Assembly (NCBI RefSeq): GCF_001720465.1 | Contig: NZ_CP017113.1 | Span: forward strand, 2,604,001 to 2,668,000 | Direction of reading: 5' to 3' | DNA: 64,000 nt | Origin: Porphyrobacter sp. LM 6 | Lineage (GTDB): Bacteria; Pseudomonadota; Alphaproteobacteria; Sphingomonadales; Sphingomonadaceae | Part shown: in pieces, positions 41,569-51,387 of the stretch | Layout of the letters: every line of letters starts with the position of its first letter | Numbering within the stretch: the stretch's first letter is position 1 | The notes under the pieces: model-generated | The model's database searches: none | Told to the model about the DNA's origin: nothing | Seen by the model: the letters and a program-made list of their open reading frames with translations, nothing else | Program-made: the position numbers and the translations under genes

Positions 41569-42798
41569 TTACGGCTCCACCTTCGTGGGCGTGATGAATG
41601 CTAATCCGTCTATCAACTCGGTTTGCACATCCGACCCTCGGAGGAGCGTCAAGTCCACCGGACAGCGATCAGCAATCTCAAGTATCCGCGCACGCTGCTC
41701 ATCACTCAACGGCCCCTCCAGAACGACCGTCCGTTTGAAGCGATCGGGGGGCATCATATCTGCCACTTTCATGTGCTCGACGGTCGTGCTCGCGCGCTCA
41801 AGCGGAAATCCCTTGCGGTTCGCGTAAAGTCGCATCGTCATGACGGTGCAGGCCGCTAGACCGGCTGACACCAATTCATAAGGGGACAATCCGCTGCCAA
41901 GTCCGCCGACCGACGGCGGCTCGTCCGCAAACAAAGTGTGCTCGCCGCTGCGCACCGTAAGCTGGAACTTTCCGGCTAGCGTCTCCGTGGCGCTCACGCC
42001 CTTCGCCGCTTCAACTTGCGGGAGGTCGTCCACGAGTGGCGGAAGAAAGCGGTTGGCCCAGGCAGCGACCATAGCGGCAGCGTAGTTCGCGTCGCCTGCA
42101 TCGCTGAGGAGGTGATCCGCCGTATCAAGCGATATGAAGCTCTTTGGGTGGCGCGAGGAGACGAAGATGCGCGACGCATGGTTGATCCCAACCACCTGAT
42201 CGACCGGGGAGTGCATAACCAGCACCGGACGTCGTAGTGAGTTGATGGCCGTCTCCACATCGATTGCTTGCAAAGACTCGATGAAGCTACGACTGATCAC
42301 GAATGATCGACCGGCGATTTCGACCGAGGCTTCCCCGTCTTCCCTGATGGCGTCGAGGTCATCTTGCTTAAAGATGCTCAGGATATGGTGCAGGTCCGCC
42401 GGCGCACCGATCGTTGCCACCGCAGCGACATCTGGTAGCTCTGACGCGGCTACGATTGCTGCAAGGCCGCCAAGACTATGCCCGATAAGAAGAGAGGGGG
42501 TCTTACCGGCGGCCTTCATCGCCTTTGCGCCTGACCTGATATCCTGAACGTCCGAGGCGAAGTTCAAAGCATCGGCGGTCGGCTCGCCGATCCCAGCGCC
42601 GGCAAAGTCAAATCTCAAGACGCCGATGCCCGCGCGCGACAACGCGCGCGATATGTGAACTGCGGCACGGTTGTCTTTTCCGCAGGTGAAGCAATGGGCG
42701 AAAATCGCCCAGCCGCGAGGTGTTCCCTCCGGGGGTTCTAGCCGCCCGGAAATCCGTGAACCTGCCGCGTTGAGAAACGTGAACGCAGTGCCTGCCAT
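41569..42798 (-). CDS. bifunctional alpha/beta-hydrolase - OsmC family protein
   Basis: About 409 residues from the ATG at 42798, with GGGAGG upstream. The N-terminal half is an alpha/beta hydrolase: [11 protein letters not shown], the nucleophile elbow GHSLGG and a late His in TADHLL. The C-terminal half is OsmC/Ohr-like: [26 protein letters not shown] with one Cys, and [11 protein letters not shown] with the second. OsmC/Ohr proteins reduce organic hydroperoxides with paired cysteines. The same fusion is known in other bacteria, but its substrate is not. Two operator sites lie upstream (42907 and 42947). Confidence 0.9.
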   Translation of the reverse strand: MAGTAFTFLNAAGSRISGRLEPPEGTPRGWAIFAHCFTCGKDNRAAVHISRALSRAGIGVLRFDFAGAGIGEPTADALNFASDVQDIRSGAKAMKAAGKTPSLLIGHSLGGLAAIVAASELPDVAAVATIGAPADLHHILSIFKQDDLDAIREDGEASVEIAGRSFVISRSFIESLQAIDVETAINSLRRPVLVMHSPVDQVVGINHASRIFVSSRHPKSFISLDTADHLLSDAGDANYAAAMVAAWANRFLPPLVDDLPQVEAAKGVSATETLAGKFQLTVRSGEHTLFADEPPSVGGLGSGLSPYELVSAGLAACTVMTMRLYANRKGFPLERASTTVEHMKVADMMPPDRFKRTVVLEGPLSDEQRARILEIADRCPVDLTLLRGSDVQTELIDGLAFITPTKVEP

Positions 42799-42906
42799 GT
42801 CTTCGAGCCTCCCACACGCCGCGGTGCGAGCGTGCCAGCGCGCAAACTCGGCCGAACCGATCGACATATTCGCGACCAAACCCAGCACCGCAGGACATCT
42901 CTTTTA

Positions 42907-42921
42907 TATGCGTGGCGCATA
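42907..42921. promoter_or_regulatory. operator site 3 of the MarR regulon
   Basis: TATGCG-TGG-CGCATA in the divergent region between the hydrolase-OsmC gene and lysR. Flanking TATA on both sides extends the dyad. Confidence 0.75.
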
Positions 42922-42946
42922 TAGACAAGCCCCTCGGTCATGATTA

Positions 42947-42961
42947 TATGCGTCGCGCATA
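42947..42961. promoter_or_regulatory. operator site 4 of the MarR regulon
   Basis: TATGCG-TCG-CGCATA, 40 bases centre-to-centre from site 3, about four helical turns, so two regulators could bind the same DNA face and control both divergent promoters. Confidence 0.75.
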
Positions 42962-43031
42962 CTTCTGTAGGGCGTCCGCGGGGGACGTTCAGTCAGCGGT
43001 AGCATCTGTCAGGCGCACGGGCCGAAGGGCT

Positions 43032-43907
43032 ATGGAACTCAATCAGGTCAGCTATTTCATCAACTTGGCCGAGACGCTGAATTTCACGGCAGCTGCTCGT
43101 CTTAGTGGTGTCTCCCAACCAAGCCTGACCCGCGCGATCCGCCGCCTGGAGGAAGAACTTGGTGGACCGCTGATTTATCGTGACGGGAAGAACAGCAGGC
43201 TCACCGGCCTCGGTCAGGATGTCGAACTCGAGTTCCGCCGCATGCTGGTCGCGATGAAAAGCGTAAGGCATCACTCGGAAAACTGGGCCATGGGACGACA
43301 CCGCGTTCTCGATGTCGCGGTCGCTCCGACGGTCGGCCCAAAGGCTTTCACGACATTTTTCGACAGCGCCTTGGAAGAGGTTCCGTCAATCGAGATCAAA
43401 CTGCATTCGCTACAGTCGAGCGAAGACACGTCGGAGGTGCTCTCAGGTAAGTACCATGCTTGCATCCTACCCCGCGAATCGAGACCGGACCGCAAGCTCG
43501 ATGTCCGGCCCCTGTTCAAGGAACGGTTCGTGCTGGGCTGCTCCGTCAATCACCCTTTAGCGGAGACCGACACCGTTCGCGGCGAAGACCTCCTGGCCTT
43601 CCCGTTCGTGGATCGGCTGAAATGCGAGTTCCGCGATCAGATCCTCGATCACTTCGCTCGGCGGGAGGTGCTCGTCCGCCCTCGTTTTCGCTCAGATCGA
43701 GATGATTGGGTCCAGCGTGTCGTCGCTGAAGGGCGGGGGATTTGCATTCTGCCTGAACGATCGGCTGCCGCGCCTGGCTTGGTAACCAGACCGATTGAGG
43801 GTTTCGCCCTGGAACGTGAGGTGGTGATCGCGACCGTTTCAGGGTCCACGGCGCCGGTCGAGATACGGAAAATTGCACAACTCGCAGCGCGTTACGAGTG
43901 GAGTTGA
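43032..43907 (+). CDS. LysR-family transcription regulator
   Basis: About 291 residues from the ATG at 43032 (MELNQVSYFINLAETLNFT). Classic LysR winged helix (AAARLSGVSQPSLTRAIRRLEEELGG) and a substrate-binding domain. An upstream start would read through operator site 4 and is rejected. It heads a plus-strand run lysR - msrB - msrA - gst - corA; its inducer is unknown. Confidence 0.9.
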   Translation: MELNQVSYFINLAETLNFTAAARLSGVSQPSLTRAIRRLEEELGGPLIYRDGKNSRLTGLGQDVELEFRRMLVAMKSVRHHSENWAMGRHRVLDVAVAPTVGPKAFTTFFDSALEEVPSIEIKLHSLQSSEDTSEVLSGKYHACILPRESRPDRKLDVRPLFKERFVLGCSVNHPLAETDTVRGEDLLAFPFVDRLKCEFRDQILDHFARREVLVRPRFRSDRDDWVQRVVAEGRGICILPERSAAAPGLVTRPIEGFALEREVVIATVSGSTAPVEIRKIAQLAARYEWS

Positions 43908-44056
43908 CCTCGCAAGCAAAGTGCACGGGCGGTATCAAAACTATACACACGACGTATTGGATAAAAACTGGAGCCGCTGCGATAGTTGAGGCGACCACCG
44001 CAAAGATAAACTGAACGTAGTGTGCCTGGACCTCTAACTAAGTATTGGAGACCATC

Positions 44057-44500
44057 ATGAAGTTTGAGAAATCAAAGGAAGCAATTGAGCGCCTGACGCC
44101 GGAACAGCGCCGGGTCACCCAGCAGGACGGCACCGAGCGGCCCTTCACCGGCGAGTACAACGATAACAAGGAGGCGGGCATCTACGTCGACGTCGTATCC
44201 GGTGAGCCGTTGTTCGCGTCGACGGACAAGTTCGAGTCGGGCACCGGCTGGCCGAGTTTCACCAAGCCGATCGTCCCGGCGCACGTCAACGAGGTTCGAG
44301 ACAGCTCGCATGGGATGGTACGGACTGAAGTTCGCTCAGTACACGGCGACAGCCATCTCGGTCACGTGTTTCCGGATGGTCCGTCCGACCGCGGCGGCCT
44401 GCGCTACTGCATCAACTCAGCAGCGCTTCGCTTCATCCCACGCGATGAGATGGAAGCCGCGGGCTACGGTGAATATCTCGATCAAGTAGAGGAGGCCTAA
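44057..44500 (+). CDS. msrB: peptide methionine sulfoxide reductase MsrB
   Basis: About 147 residues from the ATG at 44057 ([13 protein letters not shown]). Signatures are [20 protein letters not shown] and the catalytic Cys in [12 protein letters not shown]. The two CxxC zinc pairs of many MsrB proteins are absent (GEPLFAST in place of one), so this is the zinc-free type. Reduces Met-R-sulfoxide. It is followed at once by msrA. Confidence 0.92.
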   Translation: MKFEKSKEAIERLTPEQRRVTQQDGTERPFTGEYNDNKEAGIYVDVVSGEPLFASTDKFESGTGWPSFTKPIVPAHVNEVRDSSHGMVRTEVRSVHGDSHLGHVFPDGPSDRGGLRYCINSAALRFIPRDEMEAAGYGEYLDQVEEA

Positions 44501-44501
44501 C

Positions 44502-45041
44502 ATGCAGCAGCGCGCTGTTCTCGCAGGCGGGTGCTTCTGGGGTATGCAGGATCTGATCCGCAAGCAGCCCGGAATCGTCTCGACCCGCGTGGGTTACACC
44601 GGTGGCGACGTGCCAAACGCCACCTATCGCAATCATGGCACGCATGCCGAAGGGATCGAAATCATCTTCGACCCCGAGGTGACGAACTATCGCAACATCC
44701 TGGAGTATTTTTTCCAGATCCACGATCCGACCACGAAGAACCGTCAGGGCAATGACCGCGGACTCTCATACCGGTCGGGCATCTACTACGTCGACGACGA
44801 ACAAAAGCGCGTCGCAGAAGACACGATCGCTGATGTTGACGCATCCGGACTGTGGGACGGCAAGGTGGTCACCGAAGTCGAACCCGTTGGGGATTTCTGG
44901 GAAGCAGAGCCAGAGCACCAGGATTATCTGGAGAAGCGGCCGGGTGGCTACACCTGCCATTTCCCTCGCGCAAACTGGGTGCTCCCCAAACGTAATGACG
45001 CTGGCGACACTCAGCGCACCGCCGGAGAGGCAGCGGAATAG
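44502..45041 (+). CDS. msrA: peptide methionine sulfoxide reductase MsrA (copy 2)
   Basis: 179 residues. Catalytic [48 protein letters not shown]. Starts 1 base after msrB, making a matched pair for both sulfoxide forms. Clearly related to, but different from, copy 1 at 41021. Confidence 0.93.
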   Translation: MQQRAVLAGGCFWGMQDLIRKQPGIVSTRVGYTGGDVPNATYRNHGTHAEGIEIIFDPEVTNYRNILEYFFQIHDPTTKNRQGNDRGLSYRSGIYYVDDEQKRVAEDTIADVDASGLWDGKVVTEVEPVGDFWEAEPEHQDYLEKRPGGYTCHFPRANWVLPKRNDAGDTQRTAGEAAE

Positions 45042-45083
45042 CTGCAACGGCCAGCGCGGCTAAGCCCCTGGATCGTAAGCATC

Positions 45084-45112
45084 GGGACCGCATCGACCAG
45101 CGATGCGGTCCC
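45084..45112. terminator. perfect 12-bp hairpin after msrA2
   Basis: GGGACCGCATCG, loop ACCAG, then the exact reverse complement. No T run follows, so it is a weak intrinsic terminator candidate or an mRNA-stabilising stem between msrA2 and gst. Confidence 0.5.
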
Positions 45113-45173
45113 CGAGCCAGCCAATCAGGCGGTCACGCTTCTTCGCTGAAATCACGTTGTGGGATCGCCCAGC

Positions 45174-45878
45174 ATGCCAGACCTTTCATCGTTTCCGATC
45201 ACTCAGCGCTGGCCCGCCTCCAACACTGATCTGTTGCAGCTCTATGCGGCTCCGACGCCAAACGGCGTCAAGGTCTCCATCATGCTGGAGGAGACCGGCC
45301 TCCCATACGAGCCGCACTTCATCGACATCAGCCGGAATGAGACCAAAGACCCGGCTTTCGTGTCTCTAAATCCCAACGGCCGCATACCCGCGATCATTGA
45401 CCCATCCGGTCCGGACGGTGAGCCGCTCGGTCTTTGGGAATCCGGTGCGATCCTCGTCTATCTTGCCGAGAAGACCGGCCAACTGATCCCAGCGGCGGCA
45501 GCCAGGCGTTACGAAGCGCTCAGTTGGGTATTTTTCCAAATGTCGGCGATCGGCCCGATGTTCGGTCAACTGGGTTTCTTCCTGCGTTGGGGCGGCAAGG
45601 ACTATGAGGACAAGCGGCCTCAGCAGCGGTTCGCCGACGAGTCCAAGCGCCTCCTGGGGGTGTTGGATCGCCAGCTCGAAGGGCGCAACTGGATCGTCGA
45701 GGACTACTCCGTCGCCGACATTGCGACGCTCGGCTGGGTCAATGCCCTGGTCGGCAGCTATGACGCCGGCGACCTGCTGCGCCTTGACGATCACCGGAAC
45801 GTCCGAGCGTGGCTAGACCGCGGCCTTGCTCGGCCAGCTGTGCAGCGGGGCCTGCTCATCCCGGCGAGGCCGGCATGA
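45174..45878 (+). CDS. glutathione S-transferase (YghU/YfcG-like)
   Basis: About 234 residues from the ATG at 45174 (MPDLSSFPITQRW). Thioredoxin-like N-terminal domain with APTPNGVKVSIMLEE and NPNGRIPAIID, WESGAILVYLAEK; helical C-terminal domain with DYSVADIATLGWV. The Asn-Gly at the active turn is typical of Nu-class enzymes that work on disulfides and peroxides with glutathione. Its stop overlaps the corA start. Confidence 0.88.
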   Translation: MPDLSSFPITQRWPASNTDLLQLYAAPTPNGVKVSIMLEETGLPYEPHFIDISRNETKDPAFVSLNPNGRIPAIIDPSGPDGEPLGLWESGAILVYLAEKTGQLIPAAAARRYEALSWVFFQMSAIGPMFGQLGFFLRWGGKDYEDKRPQQRFADESKRLLGVLDRQLEGRNWIVEDYSVADIATLGWVNALVGSYDAGDLLRLDDHRNVRAWLDRGLARPAVQRGLLIPARPA

Positions 45879-46767
45879 GCGTCATCGCCGCGTATTACTA
45901 CAACGAGGGTCGGCGGATCCGCGAAGTCGCGATCGACGAGCGCGTCGAGCTCGACAAGAGCCGTTCGGGCTTCTGCTGGATTGGGCTCAGCGAGCCGTCA
46001 ATAGGCGAACTGAAGACGCTTCAGGCGACCTACAATCTGCATCCATTGGCGATCGACAACGCGATGCACCCGATGTGCCCGCCGAAGCTCGAAGTTTACA
46101 ATGGCGAGCTTTACGTCGTCGCCCAGACGGCCGAGCTGGTTGGAGATCGCATACGCTACGGCAAAACGGCGATCTTCACTGGCCATAACCACCTCATCAC
46201 CGTGCGCCACGGCAACGCCGGGGCATTGGGCAATCTTCGAGAGCAACTGGAGGGCTCGCCCGCCCAGTTCGGAAAGGGCGTCGATTACGTCCTTCACGCG
46301 ATCCTGCACCGGATCGTAGATCAGTATCTTCCCATCTTCGAAATGATCGAAGATGACGTTCTCGAGATGGAGAGGCGGTCGCTCGACGATTTCCTCGGGC
46401 GAGAGGAAGTCGCCCGCATCTTCGGCTTACGATGCGAGCTAACGCGCTTTCAGCGTACGCTCGGCGCTATGGCGGAGCTGGTGCGCAAGCTCGTGCGCGG
46501 ACACTTTCCATGCATCAGCGCTGAAGTTCGCCCCTACTTCAACGACGTCGCGGACCATGTCGATCGCGTTCAGTCCATGGTCGACGGCCTCCTCCAGGTG
46601 TTGTCCACTGTTTTCGAATTCAGCAGCCTGCTGGAAGCGCAGAGAACAGGTGTCATCACGCGCCAACTCGCGGCCTGGGCGGCCATCCTTGCGGTCCCGA
46701 CGGCCATAGCGGGGATATACGGGATGAACTTCAGGAACATGCCTGAGCTGGATACAGCCTACGGCTT
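45875..46767 (+). pseudogene. corA: CorA-type Mg/Co transporter, last helix lost at the IS21 element
   Basis: About 298 codons from the ATG at 45875 (MSVIAAYYYNEGRR), overlapping the gst stop. The cytoplasmic domain and first transmembrane helix are intact, with the GMN signature in IYGMNFRNMPEL. Soon after, at TAYGL, the IS begins and adds a few foreign residues before a stop (46787-46789). The second transmembrane helix and cytoplasmic tail are missing, so the pore is probably not functional. Confidence 0.88.
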
Positions 46768-46851
46768 GTTGATTGCCACTGAGATCTGACCCGGGATTTT
46801 CATCGAGAAGTGACCCGGGTGATGGTTATGTCCCGCGATGCGGGCGGTGGG

Positions 46852-47631
46852 TCAAGCGGGTGATTTTTCCTTTCTGGTTTTGGGTGCTGCCGAGCTGTCC
46901 CTGAACCGGAAGCTGTCATTGCCGGTCTCGAGGATGTGGCAGTGGTGAGTGAGCCGATCGAGCAGCGCGGTTGTCATCTTGGCATCGCCGAACACGCCGG
47001 ACCATTCGCTGAAGCTGAGGTTGGTCGTGATGACGACGCTGGTGCGTTCGTAGAGCTTGCTGAGCAGATGGAAGAGAAGCGCGCCGCCTGATGGGCTGAA
47101 CGGCAGGTATCCCAACTCATCCAGGATGACGAGGTCGAGACGCAGCAGGCGCTCGGCAAGCTGACCGGCCTTGTTCATGGCCTTTTCCTGTTCCAGCGCA
47201 TTGACCAGATCGACGGTGGCGAAGAAGCGGACCTTTTTGCGATGATGCTCGACGGCCTGCACGCCGAGCGCGGTGGCAATGTGCGTCTTGCCGGTGCCGG
47301 GCCCACCGATGAGCACCACGTTGTCGGCGCCATCGATGAACTCGCCGCGGTAGAGTTGGCGAACCATGGCCTCACTGATCTCGCTGGAAGCGAAGTCGAA
47401 CCCGGCCAGATCCTTATAGGCGGGGAACCTGGCTGCCTTGATCTGGTAGGCGATGGACCTGACCTCTCGTTCGGCAAGTTCGGCCTTGAGCAACTGCGAG
47501 AGGATGGGGACGGCTGCAGCGAATGCGGGCGCCCCTTGCTCGGTCAGGTCACTGACCGCCTGGGCCATGCCGTACATCTTGAGTGCGCGCAGCATGACCA
47601 CGACGGCGGCACTGGCGGGATCATGACGCAT
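46852..47631 (-). CDS. istB: IS21 helper ATPase IstB
   Basis: About 259 residues from the ATG at 47631 ([14 protein letters not shown]). AAA+ ATPase with Walker [12 protein letters not shown], Walker [14 protein letters not shown], and [10 protein letters not shown]. It selects target DNA and activates IstA. Overlaps istA by 11 bases. Confidence 0.94.
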   Translation of the reverse strand: MRHDPASAAVVVMLRALKMYGMAQAVSDLTEQGAPAFAAAVPILSQLLKAELAEREVRSIAYQIKAARFPAYKDLAGFDFASSEISEAMVRQLYRGEFIDGADNVVLIGGPGTGKTHIATALGVQAVEHHRKKVRFFATVDLVNALEQEKAMNKAGQLAERLLRLDLVILDELGYLPFSPSGGALLFHLLSKLYERTSVVITTNLSFSEWSGVFGDAKMTTALLDRLTHHCHILETGNDSFRFRDSSAAPKTRKEKSPA

Positions 47632-49147
47632 GACGCAGATCCTTGTTCCGCAGCGTGTCGTAGCGCGCAACGTTGGCCTTGGGTTCGCGCCGCAGGATCA
47701 GAGCCTGCGGGGCATCGATCCTTGGCGGAGTAGCGTCCTTGCCGTCGATCAGGCGGTGCAGGATGTTAAGGATATGGGTCTTGGTCGGCACGCCGGCCTC
47801 CAGCGCCAGTTCCACGGCACGCAGCACGGCCTGTTCGTCATGGTGCAAGACCAGCGATAATATCTCCACCATCTCCCTGTCGCCGCCGGGATGCCGCAGA
47901 AGCTGGCCCTGTAGCTGCCGGAACGCTGTCGGCATCTCGGTGAAGGGGGCGCCGTTGCGCAGGGCACCGGGCTTGCGCTGGACCACCGCGAGGTAATGCC
48001 GCCAGTCATAGATCGTCCGTCCCGGTTGATCGTGGGATCGCTGGATGACCCGTCCATGTTCGCACAGGATCTGTCCTTCGGCCGCTACGACAATGCGTTC
48101 GGGGTAGATCCGCACGCTCACCGGCCGGTTGGCGAAGGAGGCGGGCACGCTGTACCGGTTGCGCTCGAACGATATCAGGCAGGTCGGGGATACCCGCTTG
48201 GCATGCTCAACGAAGCCGTCGAAGGGCCGCCCCAGCGGCATCAGGCTGGCAACCTCGGCGGCATGCACATCGGCAATGGTCCCGGGCAGAACACCATGCT
48301 GGATCTGGCTCCACTGCGCGATGCAATGCGCCTCGAGCCAGGCATTGAGCGCATCGATATCCGGGAAGGCAGGCATCACCTGCCACAGTCGCCGCCGTGC
48401 ATCCTGAACGTTCTTCTCGACCTGACCCTTCTCCCATCCCGAGGCCGGGTTGCAGAACTCGGGCTCGAACAGATAGTGGCTCGCCATGGCGGCAAAGCGG
48501 GCGTTGACCTGGCGGGCCTTGCCAGTGCCGATCTTGTCGACTGCGGTCTTCATGTTGTCGAATATCCCGCGCTGCGGCACGCCGCCCAGAACCCGGAAGG
48601 CCTGGGTCATGGCGTCGAACAGCATCTCATGGGTCTGGAGCGGATAGGCCCGCACGATGAAGGCCTTGCTGTGCGCCAGCTTGGTGTGTGCGGCCTGCAG
48701 CTTGGTCTGCTTGCCGGCGATTATGGCCCAGTCCTCGCTCCAGTCGAACTGGAATGCCTCGCCTGGCTGGAACACCAGCGGCACGAAAGTCCCGCGCCCG
48801 CTGGTCTGGGCGTCGCGTTGACGGTCGGCCTTCCAAGCCCGCACGAACGCCGCTACTCGGTTGTAGGAACCATCGTAGCCCAAAACCACGAGATCCGCGT
48901 GCATCTGCTTGGCCGTGCGCCGCTGCTTGCGCGACTTGCCGGCGTCGATCCGCAGCCAGGCCGATAGCTTCTCCGCAAACGGGTCCAGCTTGCTCGGCCG
49001 TGCTGGAACCTTGAACTTCGGCTCGACCGTATCCGCCCGCAGGTACTTGCGGATCGTGTTGCGCGACAATCCCGTGCGCCGTTCAATCTCTCGGATCGGG
49101 ATGTGCTGCCGGAAATGCCAGCGTCGGATTACACTCAGTAACGCCAT
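47621..49147 (-). CDS. istA: IS21 transposase IstA
   Basis: About 508 residues from the ATG at 49147 ([14 protein letters not shown]). N-terminal helix-turn-helix ([18 protein letters not shown]). DDE core with Asp in [11 protein letters not shown], Asp in [10 protein letters not shown] and Glu in [11 protein letters not shown]. Intact. Confidence 0.94.
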   Translation of the reverse strand: MALLSVIRRWHFRQHIPIREIERRTGLSRNTIRKYLRADTVEPKFKVPARPSKLDPFAEKLSAWLRIDAGKSRKQRRTAKQMHADLVVLGYDGSYNRVAAFVRAWKADRQRDAQTSGRGTFVPLVFQPGEAFQFDWSEDWAIIAGKQTKLQAAHTKLAHSKAFIVRAYPLQTHEMLFDAMTQAFRVLGGVPQRGIFDNMKTAVDKIGTGKARQVNARFAAMASHYLFEPEFCNPASGWEKGQVEKNVQDARRRLWQVMPAFPDIDALNAWLEAHCIAQWSQIQHGVLPGTIADVHAAEVASLMPLGRPFDGFVEHAKRVSPTCLISFERNRYSVPASFANRPVSVRIYPERIVVAAEGQILCEHGRVIQRSHDQPGRTIYDWRHYLAVVQRKPGALRNGAPFTEMPTAFRQLQGQLLRHPGGDREMVEILSLVLHHDEQAVLRAVELALEAGVPTKTHILNILHRLIDGKDATPPRIDAPQALILRREPKANVARYDTLRNKDLRHAS

Positions 49148-49260
49148 GTCGATCACTCCTCGTTCCCCCGACACCAAAGCCAGGGGGAAAGGTCAGAACA
49201 TGGGTCACTTCTCAGTGGAAATTTATGCCCCTCCCGGGTCAGATCTCAGTGGCAATCAAC

Positions 49261-49621
49261 ACGCTGGCTATCGAATGCTGCGCCTGTTCTTGCTGCGCCA
49301 GCAGTAATCGGCGGCTTTGCCTCTGAGGCAGAAGAGAACGAATTGGTCGAGCTCAATGCATGGGTGCAAAGTCGCGGATTGGCGGAGGGCTTATTGGGCT
49401 ATGAGCTGGTGGATGATGCCACCGGCGAACAGCGAGCCGTTCTCGACATTGCGTGGCCTCAGGGCGTCCGACAGGAGCTGACCGAGGCAGTCGCGGTCCT
49501 GATTGACGAAAGCGCCGAGTTAATGTCTTTGGCCAATTCAGCTGGGTTCAGATGCTTTACTACAGCAGATGCTTTCCGTCAGTATGTGGTTCATGAGGTT
49601 GAGGGTGAACCAGTGTCATGA
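49261..49621 (+). pseudogene. C-terminal fragment of an unknown gene preceding an HNH nuclease
   Basis: A frame open from the IS edge (WLSNAAPVLAAPAVIGGF..) through ELNAWVQSRGLAEGLLGY, GEQRAVLDIAWPQGVRQ and ANSAGFRCFTTADAFRQYV to a stop overlapping the nuclease start. About 120 codons remain and the front is lost. Soluble, acidic, no family recognised. The tight overlap with an HNH gene suggests the two worked together, for example in DNA restriction. It does not continue corA. Confidence 0.55.
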
Positions 49622-50400
49622 TCGATACAAAGACGCGCCTGACCGATTACCCTTTTGCCTTGCAATCAGAGCTCCAGGATGCTGCTAACGAGCATGGCTA
49701 TCGTATAGCTCAGGGGCAGGCAGCTGGGTGGCTGTTCTTTTCGTCTGCCTCGGCTCCGGGTGAAATAGCCGTCGCAGCTACAAAAAACGGCATGTCTGGC
49801 CCCTTCTTCCTATCCGTCGCTCACCCTGGGGCTGCGCGGGAGCTGAAAGCTGAACCGGCGCAACCATGTGCAAAAGGTCATTCAGGCGCCTTTGCCTTTC
49901 CAGATCGGGGCGCGCTCTTCGAAGCAGTCAGTATCGTGTACCGCCTGTCACTGAGCCTTCCGACATTGCCGTATGAAGAGTACCTCAGGGATATCGCTGG
50001 CCTGGGAGACACAGAGGCAGAACGACTTCAGAAAGCTCGCATAGGTCAGGATCGCTTCCGATCTGCCTTAATGGACTACTGGAATGCGGCCTGCCCATTG
50101 ACCGGAATCAGGGAGCCTGCACTCTTGAAGGCCTCCCATATTATCCCATGGGCAGAATGCCATACGGACCAAGAGCGCTTGAACGTCCACAATGGCCTAT
50201 TGCTCTCAGCCCTTTGGGACGCGGCCTTTGATAGCGGCCTTGTAACATTTGATGATCGCGGGCGTGCAGTACCTTCGCCGCGCCTGGGGGGAAGTGCTCA
50301 AGAAGCCCTAGGGATAGCAACGTCGCCGACACTCGTGCTTTCCGATGAGCACAAAAGTCGGCTCGAATGGCACAGAAATCACATTTGGATCAGTGCATAG
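49618..50400 (+). CDS. HNH endonuclease (HNH_2, restriction-like)
   Basis: 260 residues. The C-terminal HNH_2 domain shows YWNAACPLTGI, LLKASHIIPWAECH, ERLNVHNGLLLSALWDAAFDSGLVTF, with the catalytic His pair and Asn. The N-terminal 130 residues are a separate domain, possibly for DNA recognition. Such proteins occur as restriction enzymes and defence nucleases. Starts on ATGA overlap with the truncated gene above. No methyltransferase is visible nearby. Confidence 0.85.
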   Translation: MIDTKTRLTDYPFALQSELQDAANEHGYRIAQGQAAGWLFFSSASAPGEIAVAATKNGMSGPFFLSVAHPGAARELKAEPAQPCAKGHSGAFAFPDRGALFEAVSIVYRLSLSLPTLPYEEYLRDIAGLGDTEAERLQKARIGQDRFRSALMDYWNAACPLTGIREPALLKASHIIPWAECHTDQERLNVHNGLLLSALWDAAFDSGLVTFDDRGRAVPSPRLGGSAQEALGIATSPTLVLSDEHKSRLEWHRNHIWISA

Positions 50401-50695
50401 TTGCTGCCATCTGGGGCCGAGGCATAGAGCGGAGTTGATGATGGGGCGTGCTCGACGAATGAGTGCTTATCTCAAAATTTCAACCAGAATGTAAAATAAG
50501 TTCTTCACTTTCAATGCGATAAGATAATCCACTAAATTAGGTCCGGTCGAGAGCTTCGGAGAATATCGGGCTGAAGAGAGCAAATTTGCCCCGGCACCGC
50601 AGATGTGCGGTGGAGAGGCTGTTGCCTATAACCCTTGAAATGCACGGGATTTTTCGCGCAAAACCCATGGAATAGAATGATTCCAATGGGATGAA
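50401..50695. other. gene-free right edge of the island
   Basis: About 295 bases with no supported gene, lying directly downstream of the tRNA-Ser 3' end. In an undisturbed island the integrase would be expected here. Its absence agrees with rearrangement. Confidence 0.4.
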
Positions 50696-50714
50696 TGGCG
50701 GAGAGGGTGGGATT
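50696..50714. repeat. attR: attachment-site repeat, right end of island (inside tRNA-Ser)
   Basis: Nineteen bases identical to 1641-1659. They form the 3' end of the intact tRNA gene, so integration restored the tRNA sequence. Confidence 0.8.
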
Positions 50715-50785
50715 CGAACCCACGTTACCGTTGCCGGTAAACCGCATTTCGAGTGCGGCGCATTCGACCACTCTGCCACCTCTCC
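50696..50785 (-). tRNA. tRNA-Ser (anticodon CGA)
   Basis: 90 bases with encoded CCA. Acceptor GGAGAGG pairs with CCTCTCC, discriminator G. Anticodon stem CCGCA/TGCGG encloses the loop CTCGAAA, anticodon CGA, reading TCG codons. A long variable arm (TTTACCGGCAACGGTAAC) marks a class II serine tRNA, and the T arm is GTGGG-TTCGAAT-CCCAC. It is the integration site of the island to its left. Confidence 0.96.
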
Positions 50786-50964
50786 GCGAGGCCTGTCGCG
50801 CGTCTTGGCGCCGCGTGGTCGGTGCGGCAGGCGACTGGAAGCGCGCCCGTTAGCCCAAGCCCTGCGGCTTGCCAAGTCCTGTCGCGGCATAAAATGCGGG
50901 CATATCTTGGCTCCGCGCAGGACCGCCGCTTGTTTTGCCGCAGCGACGGTCCATATTGCAGCGC

Positions 50965-51345
50965 ATGGACCGCGCAGAGTTCTTCTCGATGCAGGCAGGG
51001 CGCACCATCATCGCCCCGCGCCAGACCCGCGCCCGCTTCGGCATCGGCGATGTCGTCCGCCACCGGCTGTTTGCCTTCCGCGGTGTGGTCTTCGATATCG
51101 ATCCGGTGTTCGCCAATAGCGAGGAATGGTACCAGTCGATCCCCGAAGAGATGCGCCCGCCGCGCGACCAGCCGTTCTACCACCTGCTCGCCGAGAACGA
51201 GGATTCGTCCTACGTCGCCTATGTCAGCCAGGGCAATCTGGTGGCCGATCCGCAAGGCGGGCCGGTCGATCACCCGACCGTGCGGCAGCTGTTCGACAAT
51301 TTCAAGGATGGCCGCTACCGGATGCGCCGCTCGCTCACGCATTGA
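50965..51345 (+). CDS. hspQ: heat-shock protein HspQ / YccV-like DNA-binding protein
   Basis: About 126 residues from the ATG at 50965 (MDRAEFFSMQAGRTII). The hemimethylated-DNA-binding YccV domain is clear: FGIGDVVRHRLFAFRGVVFDIDP, PPRDQPFYHLLAEN, AYVSQGNLVAD. In enterobacteria HspQ enhances Lon proteolysis. First gene of the chromosome right of the island. Confidence 0.88.
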   Translation: MDRAEFFSMQAGRTIIAPRQTRARFGIGDVVRHRLFAFRGVVFDIDPVFANSEEWYQSIPEEMRPPRDQPFYHLLAENEDSSYVAYVSQGNLVADPQGGPVDHPTVRQLFDNFKDGRYRMRRSLTH

Positions 51346-51387
51346 TCTGTCTTGCGCCGTCCCGTCCGGGTTGGCGGCCCAACACCA

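Larger units (their letters stand above)
46768..49260 (-). mobile_element. IS21-family element (about 2.5 kb)
   Basis: Ends carry the inverted repeat GTTGATTGCCACTGAGATCT (46768 onward, and reversed up to 49260) and an inner repeat GAGAAGTGACCC (46805-46816 and 49202-49213), the multiple-repeat arrangement of IS21 elements. It encodes istA and istB on the minus strand. Left flank (acggctt) and right flank (acgctgg) do not form a target duplication, and two different broken genes lie on the two sides. Confidence 0.9.
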
